DNA of 64,000 nt. It comes from Monocercomonoides exilis (taxonomy: Eukaryota; Preaxostyla; Oxymonadida; Polymastigidae). Shown one piece after another: positions 1 to 10,775 of the stretch. The position numbers and the translations under genes were made by a program. The stretch is from NCBI GenBank assembly GCA_001643675.2, contig LSRY02000013.1, positions 1,797,175 through 1,861,174 of the forward strand, written 5' to 3'. Under the pieces are notes generated by a model, which worked only from the letters and a program-made list of their open reading frames with translations, did no database searches and had not been told where the DNA came from. Each line of letters starts with the position of its first letter. Within the stretch, counting starts at the first letter, position 1.

Positions 1-37
<37 letters not shown>

Positions 38-433
38 CTGAAATCCTGAAATGAAAGATTAAGTTTTTATAAAAGGGATCAGACTAATCTCCAATTGTAC
101 ATAAACAAAACAAGTCCATTCAAATCTCCAAATTATATTCTTCTTTCTTCTATTGTTCAATGAAATGAATTTAATAACAAACTGAATTGGGTACAAAAAT
201 TTAGATGCTGAATTCACATTTGCGTGATATACAAAATAAACTGTGGAATTGCATTCCAATTTAAAAAAATAAATAATTAGATAGATATATATTTATTAAA
301 AGCAAGACAAATGAAAAACAAAAGATTTCAAAAATACAATGATTTACAAAATTAAATCTTTTTTTACAAAATCGAAAAATAAACAAACAAATAAATAAAT
401 AAATTATCTCAAATAGAATTGTTAATCTCAATT
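1..433. other. AT-rich non-coding flank beginning with a poly(A) run
   Basis: The window opens with 33 consecutive A residues, followed by AT-rich DNA with no credible reading frame. It is the 3' flank of the minus-strand surface-protein gene that ends at 434. Confidence 0.6.
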
Positions 434-2944
434 CTACTCCTGGGTGCTCATTTCAATTTCTTTGCTTCCATCTTTGTTTTCATCTTTGCTTCCCTCTTTC
501 TCTCCATCTTTGTTGCTTTTGGCTTTCCTTTTCTTGACAACCATCAAAACAACCACAACCACAACCACTGCAACAACAACAACGACAACTATCGGAACCA
601 CAATCGCAACAACAGTTCCCGCATTTGATTTCTTCTTGTCTTCTGGAGCAGGTTCTTCCTTACTCTTCAAATACTTTTCAAATGCATCCTCTGGCTCAGA
701 TTCTTCATCTATTGCTCCCACAATCCACCCAGCTGTTGAATTGTCATAATCGTTCGCAAACTCAAATGCACCGTCTTGTTTGCAGAACTCATCAAAATCT
801 GGGGCAATGATGCATATTGATCTCGCTGTTGAATTCGCTGTGTTTGAGCTGTCAATCTCAAGATTGTTTGCAGAAGGAAGCCGAAGATTCGATGTTGCCT
901 TTGGCATGCCAATGGATATTGCCCCAGCTTTCCCTTTTGGCGCTGTGCATGACTTGAATGTGCATTTGTTGTTTCTTCCAATTTCCACTGTAGATTCGTT
1001 CGAACTCAAAGAAATCTCCAAGCCAGCCGCTTCTCCTTTCTCTGAATTTGAATTTTTTATATTCAATCCTTCAATGCTAACAGCTGAAGGCGTGCTTCCT
1101 CCATCCTCAATGGTTATCGCTGCTCCATTTTGAATGTTCACGTTGCTGATGTCCACTCCATTCAACGAAGCTGAACTCACACTGCTGAAAGAAAATGGCG
1201 ATGAAGAAAACGTAACTGTATTTTTTTCATCTGTGCATGAAACAGTGTTCATTTCAACTATCCCGCCAGCAACGCTCACAAGACTGCCTACAACAACATC
1301 ATCCCCATCAGCATTTATCGTCATTTTCTCTGGCGATTGGGCTGCAACTCTGACAAATCTGCAATTGCTGATCGAAAGTGATGCCGACTTTTCATTTCCA
1401 AAAATCAAAGAATTCCATTTTTTTTCAGAAATGAGAAAGTTGAATGCCAAAGACTTGAATTCCACCTTTTGTTCACATGTAAATAAAGCACTTGAAGCGC
1501 TAACAGCGCAATCAATAGACACTTCTTCATTTCCATTTCCGTTGCTGTTCACTCCTTCAATGGTTATTCCCTTTTCGTTGCTAATTTCAATAACTTCTGC
1601 TTCGAACTGGCTGTCGTCTTTCACAATCTCCATGTAATATCCCTTTGAATATGGAATTTCATTTAGTTTACTGAATGCTCCGTTCAATGAACCCAATGGC
1701 GAATCACTTGTCCATCCATTTCCTGTTCCTTTGTTCTTAATAAATACCTTTCCGGTCGGATCAAAATAATTAAGCATAAAATCGTAAACTTTATCTGTGC
1801 CATCAACACATGCTGCAACATTCCACAAATTGTTATTCCGAGTATAATCTGATGCAAAACTCTTCTTCATTTCTGTTGCGAGGTCTCCGAATAATGAGTC
1901 ATTTGACATCATAAATAATAGTCCAGTGTCTCTTTTTGACTGACCTTCTCCGACTGTGCATTTGTCAAATTTCAGATTCCTCCCATCTTTGGGCCATTTA
2001 ATCTGACTTGCTGATTCAATTGCATGCATTCGTAGATATATTCCTCCAGAGCCATATTTAAAATCACCATGGCATGATGAAAAAGTTGTGACACCTCCAT
2101 CTCCAACAGTAAATGTGCTTTTGTCGCTGTCAGTTGTGAAAGACAAAATTTTGCTCGTGCTTTTTAAGTCCGAAAATGTGCTCCCATTCAATATAAGATC
2201 AACTTTGGTTTTTGCATAACCATTTACATTGATAACGGAGTCAGTATATATTCCATTATCATAATCATTAATTATTTCAATATTGTTCAAAGCTAGATTA
2301 GACAATATTATTGTGTCAGCGTTACTTATAGAAAACAGTTCGTACTTCGATTTAAATGCATTTTCTTCATCCAAGCATTCAACTGACTCCATCGTCAATG
2401 AACCTTGATATTGGTAAACAAGTCTAAAATCAATTACGTTTTCCACAGCTGGCCGAATAAATCTACAGCTGCTTATTGTCAAGCTTGCACGTTGCTCATT
2501 TATCAAAGCCAGTATTTCATCATTTTTAGGTTCTTTTGCCAATGTTGCTGGAAAATGGAAAGCTATACATTTGAATTCCATGTCGCAATAACAATTAAAT
2601 AGAGTTTGATTTGGATTTATGTCACAGTCCATTGCCACTTCAGTGTTTCCACTTCCTTCGTTATTTACTCCTTCAACCGTAACTTTTTGTTTATTTCTAA
2701 ATGTAACTGTATCCGCAGTTAATAATTCTGTATCATAAACGACTTTCATGAAACAAGCACAATTATCGCTCAGGAGTGAATATGCTGAATATAAAGATTG
2801 TTTTTCCTGATCAATATTCAATCCGCTATTTTTATTATCCCCGCTTTGCTTAACGAACACTGTTGTAACTAGTTGTGATGGTTCGTTTTGAGAATAAGCC
2901 GATATCACAATTTGGAAAAGTATTAATCCCCAGAACATCTTCAA
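434..2944 (-). CDS. Type I membrane protein with duplicated beta-helix-like ectodomain
   Basis: This is a single-exon, 836-residue ORF. Residues 1-19 form a signal peptide (hydrophobic core WGLILFQIVISAYS). A polyvaline transmembrane helix lies at about residues 775-803 and is followed by a roughly 33-residue Lys/Glu-rich cytoplasmic tail. The ectodomain holds two homologous halves. Each opens with a VFVK/VFIK strand near residues 29 and 397 and continues with a 'VEGVN' or 'IEGVN' turn and an 'SLTISSCRFIRPA' or 'SLSISNCRFVRVA' block. Short beta-strand repeats rich in N, S and D suggest a right-handed parallel beta-helix (pectin-lyase-like) fold. Paired cysteines are frequent. The start is the first ATG and gives an ideal signal peptide. 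The family is probably a cell-surface adhesin or receptor. No ligand can be inferred. This is the only intact surface gene in the window. Confidence 0.85.
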   Translation of the reverse strand: MKMFWGLILFQIVISAYSQNEPSQLVTTVFVKQSGDNKNSGLNIDQEKQSLYSAYSLLSDNCACFMKVVYDTELLTADTVTFRNKQKVTVEGVNNEGSGNTEVAMDCDINPNQTLFNCYCDMEFKCIAFHFPATLAKEPKNDEILALINEQRASLTISSCRFIRPAVENVIDFRLVYQYQGSLTMESVECLDEENAFKSKYELFSISNADTIILSNLALNNIEIINDYDNGIYTDSVINVNGYAKTKVDLILNGSTFSDLKSTSKILSFTTDSDKSTFTVGDGGVTTFSSCHGDFKYGSGGIYLRMHAIESASQIKWPKDGRNLKFDKCTVGEGQSKRDTGLLFMMSNDSLFGDLATEMKKSFASDYTRNNNLWNVAACVDGTDKVYDFMLNYFDPTGKVFIKNKGTGNGWTSDSPLGSLNGAFSKLNEIPYSKGYYMEIVKDDSQFEAEVIEISNEKGITIEGVNSNGNGNEEVSIDCAVSASSALFTCEQKVEFKSLAFNFLISEKKWNSLIFGNEKSASLSISNCRFVRVAAQSPEKMTINADGDDVVVGSLVSVAGGIVEMNTVSCTDEKNTVTFSSSPFSFSSVSSASLNGVDISNVNIQNGAAITIEDGGSTPSAVSIEGLNIKNSNSEKGEAAGLEISLSSNESTVEIGRNNKCTFKSCTAPKGKAGAISIGMPKATSNLRLPSANNLEIDSSNTANSTARSICIIAPDFDEFCKQDGAFEFANDYDNSTAGWIVGAIDEESEPEDAFEKYLKSKEEPAPEDKKKSNAGTVVAIVVPIVVVVVVAVVVVVVVLMVVKKRKAKSNKDGEKEGSKDENKDGSKEIEMSTQE

Positions 2945-3374
2945 ATAACGCTTTTTTCAATTTTTATTTTGATCAATATTTGTATAAAACGAAAATTTGA
3001 AAAACATAATTAGATAAAAAGAATTTCAAACAAAATAAAACGTCAAAAATTTTGAATGAAATATAAATTGTTTTTCTCAATAAAACAAATTTTTGATATT
3101 AAATTTGTCAGCAAAATTTCTATTTATCTTTCATAAAGATTCAATTGATTATTCTTTCTGTAACTTTATTGTTTGCAAAGAAGTTCAGTCCTTTTTTGCT
3201 TCAAATTTTCGTCTTATGTTTTGCTTGAAAAATTATGATCAAATCATTTCATTGAGAAATATTAAATCAAAAAATTTTTGATATAATGAATAGCATTTTA
3301 TCTTTTATTACCCAGTTCGATAAAAAAGGATATAATTGAAGAAAAAATGTAAAAGATATGACAAAGATTATTGT
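2945..3374. other. Intergenic AT-rich region upstream of the surface-protein gene
   Basis: No gene is visible. This is the 5' flank of the minus-strand gene starting at 2944 and so should contain its promoter, but I cannot recognise a defined promoter motif. Confidence 0.5.
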
Positions 3375-3755
3375 TACAGACATCGCATAAAATACCGGAC
3401 AAGATCGATTTCTCAACAACTGAAAGAAGAAAAATTCTGACTATTTTCCTCAAAATACATCTCAATGATACAAACTCAATTGATAAACGAGACTTTTCAA
3501 ATAGCTTCGCTTGAGCTCAGAAAAAATATATATCGAAATCTCGGAGAAACTCAAAATCCTGTTTCTCTCGGAATTTAATAATAATATTCTCTAAGCACAA
3601 ATGAAGCTATTTTGAAAGACTCGTTTATCAAATGAGTTTGCATTAATGAAATGTATTTTGAGGAAAATAGTCAGAATTTTTCTTCTTTCAGTTATTGAGA
3701 AATCGATCTTGTCCGGTATTTTGTGCGATGTCCCGTATTTTATGCGATATCTGTA
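3375..3755. mobile_element. MITE-like element with long inverted arms, TA target site
   Basis: The element body is 3377-3753 (377 bp), flanked by TA at 3375-3376 and 3754-3755. It begins CAGACATCGCATAAAATAC and ends with the near-reverse-complement GTATTTTATGCGATATCTG. Arms of roughly 130-150 bp pair with few mismatches, so the whole element can form one long hairpin. The right arm holds an extra tandem copy of the roughly 20-bp subterminal motif. CAG...CTG ends with a TA duplication fit a non-autonomous Tc1/mariner-pogo superfamily element. A decayed pogo-type transposase lies just downstream, but I cannot show that it mobilised this element. There is no coding capacity. Confidence 0.75.
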
Positions 3756-3774
3756 TATTCAGATTTTATGAACA

Positions 3775-4037
3775 TATGGGTGATTATTTTTGAAATCACA
3801 TTTTTTTCCGGGATGTTGATTTTTCAAAGAATGTTTGTTTTTTGAAAGAAAATTCTTAATCAAAAGAAAAAAAGCATGATAATTGTTTTCATATACAAAT
3901 GTTAGGATAAAACAAAAGATAAAAATGATTTGAATAAGCCTTTTCACTCTTCAGTGTTCTTTTATTATTATTCGAGAGATATTTTTGAACCGAAGTTTTT
4001 GAATGTTGTAATTTGATTTCAAAAATAATCACCCATA
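3775..4037. mobile_element. Second MITE-like element with perfect 22-bp terminal inverted repeats
   Basis: The element body is 3777-4035 (259 bp), flanked by TA on both sides. The left end TGGGTGATTATTTTTGAAAT continues to 3798 and is perfectly repeated in reverse complement at 4014-4035. The interior is AT-rich and non-coding. It sits about 20 bp from the preceding MITE, so two insertions have clustered. A related solo end occurs at 38522. Confidence 0.7.
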
Positions 4038-4294
4038 TATTTGTGGGTATTCTTTAATGAATAGTCACAAAAGATCGAAAATTTCAACCATTGCTGCTAT
4101 AAAAAAAAAACTCCGTTTTCATTTTTTATCTTGAAAATTGTTTTGTTCAATATTCATTTGTTTGTGTTTACATGAAAAACTTCACAGTTCCAATAAAAAC
4201 GGAGAAGAAAAAAATGTTTTATTGGGTTATCATTTAACCCCAACCCATTTTTTTATTCTGACCCAAATTTTTGAAGTGAAAAATTTAGAAAAAC

Positions 4295-4795
4295 TTAAAA
4301 AAATACAAAAGAAGAATCAATTCTTCGAATTATCTTTCTTTTTCCTGGTTTTCTTTGCATCTCTTCGTTTTCCTCTTCGTTTGGGTCATCAAAAACAACA
4401 TCAGAGCGTTTTATTTTGATTTTATGTTTGAATTCAACCATTTCATCTTTTTCGTTTTCTATCACCTGTTTCATATCTTTTTCATTCTCCATTTCTTCAT
4501 TTCTCCCTAAAAATCTTTCCCAATCGTCGAGAAGTTCTTTTTTTTTGTAATTAACTTTCCAAAATAATCGAAATGGTTGCGATGGGAAGGAAGAGGGTAT
4601 TTTGATGATTCAGGTAGTTTGCGAAGAACCGGACCGAACGTATTGTGAAGTACTCCGCTTTGTATAAAAGCTTTATAAATGACAGAAGGAGTGAAAGTGG
4701 AGTGAATTGCTTGAGGAAGCACGTCGACAAGTGCTTTTCTCGAAGCAGACGATGAAGTTGACGATGGAACATCAAATGATGAAGAAAGAGAAGTT
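4295..4795 (-). pseudogene. C-terminal part of a pogo-type (DDE_1) transposase, split from its N-terminal part
   Basis: Reading leftwards from 4795, the frame encodes a Ser-rich linker followed by a helical block (KALVDVLPQAIHSTFTPSVI, then KAFIQSGVLHNTFGPVLRKL). Such a block follows the catalytic domain in pogo/Tigger-like transposases. The frame stops at 4507, but a shift at a homopolymeric run near 4540 reopens an acidic/basic tail (DDWERFLGRNEEMENEKD onward) that continues to 4295. The first half of the gene lies at 8617-9715 on the same strand. The two halves were separated by the 3.8 kb element at 4796-8616. Conceptually removing that element and one AGTT duplication restores an uninterrupted frame across the joint. 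Confidence 0.75.
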
Positions 4796-5251
4796 GGGTC
4801 ATTATTTTTCATATCGTAACTTTGTTCGAAGAAAGATCTTTTTTTTAATAATTGTGGTATAATGAGAAAAAAATTAAAAATACATGTTTATTAATGAATA
4901 GAAAAAGATTCGTGATTGAATTTTTGAAAACCAAGTCACTTTGAGTAAACAAAAAAAATTCCATTATAACATTTAATTTTTGAGTTATTTCTTTTATTTG
5001 AATTATTTGATATCACAACATCTAACAAAACCAATTATTGTTTGCAGATAATTACAATTTGAGTATGATTTAATGACATTATATTTTTAAATGATTTGAA
5101 TTTCTTATTGTTTGTATTTAAATGAATAATTGATTTATAAAATTTAGAAGCGAAATTGATGAATTTATTCTTTTGTGCAATTTTTTTTAAACCTTATTCA
5201 GTTATGAACGATCAGAATTAAATTTTGGACGATTCGAGAGGTTAAAGAGAA
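4796..5251 (+). repeat. Left terminal inverted repeat of the 3.8 kb element
   Basis: 456 bp, pairing with 8161-8616. The match ends abruptly at the sequence GTTAAAGAGAA and the flanking interior sequences are unrelated. AT-rich and non-coding. Confidence 0.92.
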
Positions 5252-5754
5252 ATATTGTTTTTTAATATATAATTGTTTAGTTTTTTGGATGATGAAACGA
5301 ACAACTTAAAAATATTTTCGTCAAATCTTGACTATTTCAAATTATCTTTTTATGCATTTCGGATAATATATGATTCGTGATTACAATGTTTAATTAAGCT
5401 GTAAATACACTTTTCATCGTTTTTTGTTTTTTCTGCACTTCAATCTTCAAACCTTATTATTTTTAAAGAAAAGTTTTTTGTTTTTACAATATACACTTTA
5501 TTTGTCTTTATGAAATTACACATTTGTCTGTATTCTTATTAGATCTATATGTTTTTGATATGTTTGAAAGAAGAACTTGTAAAATATAACACATAAAAGT
5601 TATGCCTCATAACGCATATAATAAACTTTTGTAATTTCAAAAAAATATCAATTTTAATTTACCAGTGTTCATGTTAAATGAAGAAAATAGATAAAACTTA
5701 AAATAAAAGTGTCGAAAATTTTGTAATATCAATAAAAGCAAAAAAGAATCTGTC

Positions 5755-6312
5755 TTATCGGTTAGCTTCATTTTTTCCACCAGCATCGTTTTCATAGCAG
5801 TTGTTGAACGAACAAAATTTCACTGAAAGTGTCACAGCTGCCAGATTTAACATATGAATAGCACCTCCACATGATATTCCATCTGTAACTGTGCCTTGAT
5901 TTCCAGTGGTTTTTGACCCATTCCACACACACCAAGTGAACGAATTCACCGCATTGTCTGCTATCTGCTGTCTCCCTGGCTTCGATGGATTCCCCTCGCT
6001 CCCGCTGACTGCAACATTCTGAGACCGATAGCACCTGACAAACGAGGTGTTCGAGGCAGACAAGGATGATGAGGGGCTGTTCAGTGAGGGGACAATGCCC
6101 CCATCATAAACATCCAACACCGACACAAATTCACACCCATTCATCAGAAACATTCTTTCGCTCAGCCCTTCACCCAGTTGTCTTGTTTTCGATGGATTTG
6201 AGGAGATGTTGAAGAAGGTCAGTCGGGTGAGTGTCACAAGGCGTGTCAGGGGAGGTGCCAGAAACGGGGTTGAAGACACACAAAAAGATGAGAAATCCGA
6301 CTCACTCACCAA
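5755..6312 (-). pseudogene. Fragment of a beta-helix surface-protein gene captured inside the transposon
   Basis: 185 codons encode a stretch with FINNS-like strands, DVYDGGIVPSLNSPSSSLSA, SNTSFVRCYRSQNVAVSG and GSEGNPSKPGRQ, then FTWCVWNGSKTTG and GGAIHM. This pattern (a D-G-G turn, cysteine-flanked strands and an 'NTSF..C' rung) is that of a parallel beta-helix surface protein. It belongs to a different subfamily from the gene at 434-2944. There is no signal peptide, no membrane anchor and no obvious start, and a low-complexity run follows upstream. It therefore represents only the middle of a gene. Its location wholly inside the inverted-repeat element suggests capture, as in Pack-type transposons, although insertion of gene DNA between two independent arms cannot be excluded. 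Confidence 0.65.
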
Positions 6313-8160
6313 TACGCTCCCTCCTCCTTCACTTTCTTCTCCTCTTTCTTCTCCACGTCTTCCTCCACCTCCTCGTTGTACTCCTCTCTTTCCTCCTTCA
6401 CCTCTTCCTCCTCCTCGTCCTCATCCTCCTATTCCTCCCCCACCTTCTCTCTCACTCCCCGTCTTCCCCATCCCTCTCAATTAAATATTCCTCAGCAACT
6501 CAAATTATTCAACAACACTTTTCTTGCCCTTTCTGCTGCTCATAAAAGTAATTTCATAAAAAAATAAAACTGAATCTTTGCTGTTAATGCATTTTTGTAA
6601 TGATAATCCTATTAAGCTCTTTCCCAAACTGATTTCGCTGATTTCCCTTCAGTCGCCATCTTCTGATGTTATTCTGCTTTTCTTCGCTACTTTTGGAAAA
6701 TGCCTGCAAAAACACTTTTGTCTAAGCAAGTGAAATAATAATAATAATAATAATAAAATCAAAGGAAAAACTCTGCCAAATAAAAACACGCACACACAAA
6801 AAGAAAATAAGATTTATGCCTTTATTGCTCGTTAATCTCTACTTCTTTGGTCAAAGAATCGCTGCATTCATTGTCATCTCGTCCCTTCCGTCATTTCCAA
6901 CAAAAACAAAACATCCATGAATCTCCATCCACAAATATTATCCTTTTAATTAATATTCTGGAGGATATTCTCATTTTCTTTTTCAAACTTTCCCCAAATT
7001 TTTGAATTTTATCAGGTAAAAATTCATTTCTCCAATATTTTCATCTAAAACCCCTTCCCTTTCATCCATCTCCTCTTTTTATTCCTTTTCTCTTGATTCA
7101 TCTCCTCATCTCTTCATCTCTTCATCCCATTCTTTCGAATTCACATCTCCGTTCCTAGCCATATTTCCTCTCTCCAATTTCAAAAACATTCCATCTCTTC
7201 TTCGACCCATCCAAAACCAACAATGCACGCTTTCTTTTCGCCCTTCTTCTCTCAAAGCTTCTTCAAATAATAATCCCTTTCTTCCATTTGCTCGCAATTT
7301 AGCTAAACTTCAACCGCAGCTGCAGAGGCTTGAACATTCCTTTCCGGCAAGAAAAAAACAAACAATGAGTGTATTTTGACGTTTTTTTGCTCCAATCGAA
7401 AAGCGCAGAATCATCGTTCTTATCTTCTTTGTTATAGTTCAATGGCTGTACGGCGTCTGCTGCAGCTGAATTTTTTTAAAACAAACCAAAGAAGAAGAAG
7501 AAGAAGGGGAAGATGACGAAGACGAAGATGAGGAAGAGAAAGAAGAGGAAGAAGAAGCTGATGAAGAAGCAATGAAGATAAATGAATAAATAATCGTTGT
7601 GGAATCGCATGTTTTGTCTCTTCGGGATTAAGTCCGAATACTTCGCAGCTCCTCCATTCCTTTACTGCCATCCTTCCAAAGCTCCTCCTTTCCATCGCTC
7701 TCTCACACAAAATATTCCTCCTTTTCACTTTTCGTTCCTCTTCACTCAGCAGCAAGGCCTCGCAGCATCTGTCGGCGCACCTTCATCATTTTCCTAGGAA
7801 TCCCCTTCCGCTTTGCCTCCTTCTCCATTTCTCATTCAACTTTCCTTCTTCATCAACATCCCTATCTTACCCATGCCCAGCGCTCAAAAATCTTGCAATA
7901 ACCCCAATCTTTATGTCCGCCTTCCACTTCAACCTCCCATTTCTTGCAGAATGCCCATTTAACAAACAAATATACAATTTAACAAGAAAATCAATAACCA
8001 AACAAAATAAACAAATGAAAATAAAGAGACAAACATCTGACTGATAATTTCCACCACATTTTTTCTCTTTTATTCACATTCTTCTTTTGAATTATGTCAC
8101 TTCCATCAGAAAGTCCATTAACATCATTTTCGCTTTTAATTCCTTATCAAGTCACATTGC
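6313..8160. other. Transposon interior: low-complexity and exon-like unidentified sequence
   Basis: 6313-6480 is a CTC/CCT-rich low-complexity stretch. A short (TAA)n run lies at 6737-6756. Between about 7117 and 7378 the plus strand is open and reads like protein (NIPSLLRPIQNQQCTLSF, then LAKLQPQLQRLEHSFPARKK). Around 7460-7800 there are CTT/GAA tracts and further compositionally coding-like DNA. I recognise no family. The GC-richer, coding-like composition contrasts with the AT-rich arms, suggesting that host gene pieces lie here. Confidence 0.35.
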
Positions 8161-8616
8161 TTCTCTTTAACCTCTCGAATCGTCCAAAATTTAATTCTGA
8201 TCGTTCATAACTGAATAAGGTTTAAAAAAAATTGCACAAAAGAATAAATTCATCAATTTCGCTTCTAAATTTTATAAATCAATTATTCATTTAAATACAA
8301 ACAATAAGTAATTCAAATCATTTAAAAATATAATGTCATTAAATCATACTCAAATTGTAATTATCTGCAAACAATAATTGGTTTTGTTAGATGTTGTGAT
8401 ATCAAATAATTCAAATAAAAGAAATAACTCAAAAATTAAATGTTATAATGGAATTTTTTTTGTTTACTCAAAGTGACTTGGTTTTCAAAAATTCAATCAC
8501 GAATCTTTTTCTATTCATTAATAAACATGTATTTTTAATTTTTTTCTCATTATACCACAATTATTAAAAAAAAGATCTTTCTTCGAACAAAGTTACGATA
8601 TGAAAAATAATGACCC
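8161..8616 (-). repeat. Right terminal inverted repeat of the 3.8 kb element
   Basis: Reverse complement of 4796-5251 with near-complete identity, ending ...GATATGAAAAATAATGACCC next to the second AGTT copy. The near-identity suggests a recent insertion, or homogenisation of the arms. Confidence 0.92.
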
Positions 8617-9715
8617 AGTTTTGAGAGTCGCAAATACTCCTCTATCGAGTGGTTGAGACAAATGGGTGCTGTGGGGGATGAATGTTACGACATCTATGTT
8701 ATTCTCTGAGAAAGTTTTCCAAATTGAAGGATCACCGCGTGAAGGATGAGAGTCGATGAAAAGAAGACATTTCTCTGTTTCCAGTGACATGCGCTTTCTT
8801 CTTTCTACGATGGAAGGGAGAAGAACTGTTCCCGCATATTTCTTGAAGTTTTGCTTGTCCATCCAGCCACTTTTATTAGGCCAGATGTCCAGAGTTGGAG
8901 AGAGAAGAGGCTTCAGTTCGTCCGGTTGTTTAACGCTTGGCCAGAGAATGATGCAAGGCGATGAATAACCATCTGCAGCCACTGCAGCAACAAGTGTTGC
9001 ATTGTTAATTCTTTGTGCTTCTTTGCAATACCCAGCGCTTTGTCCAGATGGATGGATAACTTCAATATTTGTAGAAGATGTAACTCGCAAAGATGATTCA
9101 TCAACGTTAAATATTAATGAAGGTGTGTAATGATTTTTTCATGTTATTCTGTCACCATTTGATACCAGGGCTTCATCACACTTTTGCATGACACAGCAAG
9201 CCGATTTATATTTTAGCTTTTTGGTTTGCTCTTCATTAACTCAGGATACAGCTTCAAAAACCCGGACGCCGCAGCATTTGAAACCTTTATATAGTGCTCG
9301 TTTTCTTCTTTTGTATCGTTTTAAACATTTTACATCTAAAGAAAAAATGTTATTTTTACAATAAAAAACTTGAGCAAACCAATTCTCTTGTTTTCTTCAT
9401 TGTAAAACTGCTCCCGCAAATAGAATCAATTTTGATCACATCCAGAACTGTTTCTTCTTTCTCTTTGCTGATTGTCTGCGGTCTCCCTGGTTTTCCAACT
9501 TACCTTTTAGTTCTCAACGCCCGAACGGCGTTTTTAATACTGCTGCGGCTGAACTGCTTGGAATTGATGGCGTCAGTGATCCTGACGACGCCATCATACA
9601 CAATATGTGCCATTCGTTCTAGTTTGTTTTTGTATTTTCTGGATTGAAAAGATATCATGGCATGCTTTAATTTTGTCTGCCCTGCTTTTCTTTTTTCTTC
9701 AACAAGAATTTTCAT
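8617..9715 (-). pseudogene. N-terminal and catalytic part of a pogo-type (DDE_1) transposase, decayed
   Basis: Reading leftwards from the ATG at 9715: a basic N-terminus, then a helix-turn-helix of pogo/psq type (HIVYDGVVRITDAINSKQ, then SIKNAVRALRTKR). Next come an in-frame TAA at 9500-9502, a possible 44-bp intron (9336-9379), two further disruptions, and the DDE domain. The catalytic signature is seen as FNVDESS, then LLFIDSHPSR, then SQPLDRGVF. The frame is broken at least three times before the second half and is finally cut by the 3.8 kb element at 8616. The product would have been a nuclear transposase acting on TA target sites, according to what is known of the superfamily. It is clearly non-functional here. 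The remainder lies at 4295-4795. Confidence 0.8.
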
Positions 9716-10073
9716 TTTTTATTTTAAGGTTTTGATCTAATTTTCATTTTTTTTAAAAAAAAAAATGAATTTCAAAAAAAAACCCAAAAAAAATATATTT
9801 TGAATGAACAAAGTGGCTTTACACCCCTTGAAACCAACCAATTTCTCGAGGAAGCTTGAAGGATGGTTTTCAACAACCCCCCTACCTACCCTTATCTCCC
9901 CCAATTAAAAGTAGGCTTCATTTCAAAACACATTTTAAAAATTCAATATAGATTCCTTTTATACAAAAAATCAAGTTATTATTTCAAAAAGTGGGATATA
10001 AACCTTTTGAAATAAAAAAAAAGGTCAGAGTAAAAAAAAAAAGGTGGGGGTTAAATAATAACACTAATATTTT
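9716..10073. other. Non-coding AT-rich DNA with homopolymer runs
   Basis: Long A and T runs and a short C-rich patch (about 9870-9900). No gene or terminal inverted repeat of the pogo element could be recognised here. Confidence 0.45.
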
Positions 10074-10775
10074 TTGATCACTAAAAAAATTGATTTTCTC
10101 GCATATTGCATAAGTTATTTTTCTTCGACACATAAAACACTAGGGAACGTTTTTGATGTGCAGAATATCTCTGAAATTTCAATATTGAAAAACAAAGGTA
10201 TTTTTTTGAAATGTTATTTTTTCAATTATTCTCTTTATTTGGGTTCAGGTTATTCAAATGATGCACAATATCTGTCAGAGACTGATGTTAATTACTTGAT
10301 TGAGCAGATTGCATTGTTGGAAGTGAAAAGATTACAGTCAGGACTTTCTACAGTGAAAAACACATTTTTGGGATTGCACAATTCTACAGTTGGACTGAAA
10401 AATGTGGCAATTGAACATTCTTCTTCAACATGTGTGCTAATAACAGACAAATCGACTGTAACAATGGATTCCTGCATTTCCCACCAAAAATCGGAATCTC
10501 CGTTTCTTTTGCAAAGTGGGGCAATCTGTTTCACAAATGTGAGTTTTGTCCCCCAAAAGAATCTAAACCCTTCCAGCCTCATATTTTCATCTGATGATTC
10601 AAATTGTGTTATTTTCAGAAATTCCATCGTTGCAGATCTGGCTGTCTCATCATCAGACTATTTCCTGTTGTCAGGAAAGAGCAAAATGGAACAGATTTAT
10701 GATTGTGCCTTCAGGAACATTTCGGTGAAATATGACAAAAACATTCCAATCAAACGGATCAATAATTCTTTTTGA
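10074..10775 (+). pseudogene. Beta-helix-type surface-protein gene fragment
   Basis: The reading frame shows the repetitive strand-turn pattern of the beta-helix surface families: NSTVGLKNVAIEHSSSTCVL, DKSTVTMDSCISHQKSES, GAICFTNVSF and 'FRNISV'. A plausible 51-bp intron with GTATTT donor and TTCAG acceptor (about 10197-10247) can be removed in frame. No signal peptide or membrane anchor is present. The frame stops at 10775, and protein-like sequence continues only in other frames (SGVEYLIFCGLSKFIG). I therefore read it as a truncated, decaying copy. Its subfamily resembles neither 434-2944 nor 5755-6312 closely. Confidence 0.55.

Larger units (their letters stand above)
4796..8616. mobile_element. 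3.8 kb element with 456-bp terminal inverted repeats inserted into a transposase gene
   Basis: The left arm is 4796-5251 and the right arm is 8161-8616. They are reverse complements over 456 bp, with at least one visible mismatch near 5102. The outermost bases are GGGTCATTATTTTTCATATC. The target AGTT is duplicated at 4792-4795 and 8617-8620. I found no transposase ORF inside, so the copy appears non-autonomous. The interior (5252-8160) holds a beta-helix surface-gene fragment (5755-6312), a proline/CTC-rich low-complexity stretch (6313-6480), and exon-like, GC-richer pieces of unknown origin at about 7000-7960. A 4-bp duplication with long inverted repeats occurs in several eukaryotic DNA-transposon superfamilies (Sola and Ginger among them). 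I cannot assign this one. Confidence 0.9.

Noticed and set aside
1134-1637. Plus-strand ORFs at 444-1637
   Set aside because: Shadows of the intact minus-strand surface-protein gene.
6731-6800. CRISPR-like or regulatory array near (TAA)n and ACAC repeats
   Set aside because: Simple microsatellites with no spaced direct repeats.
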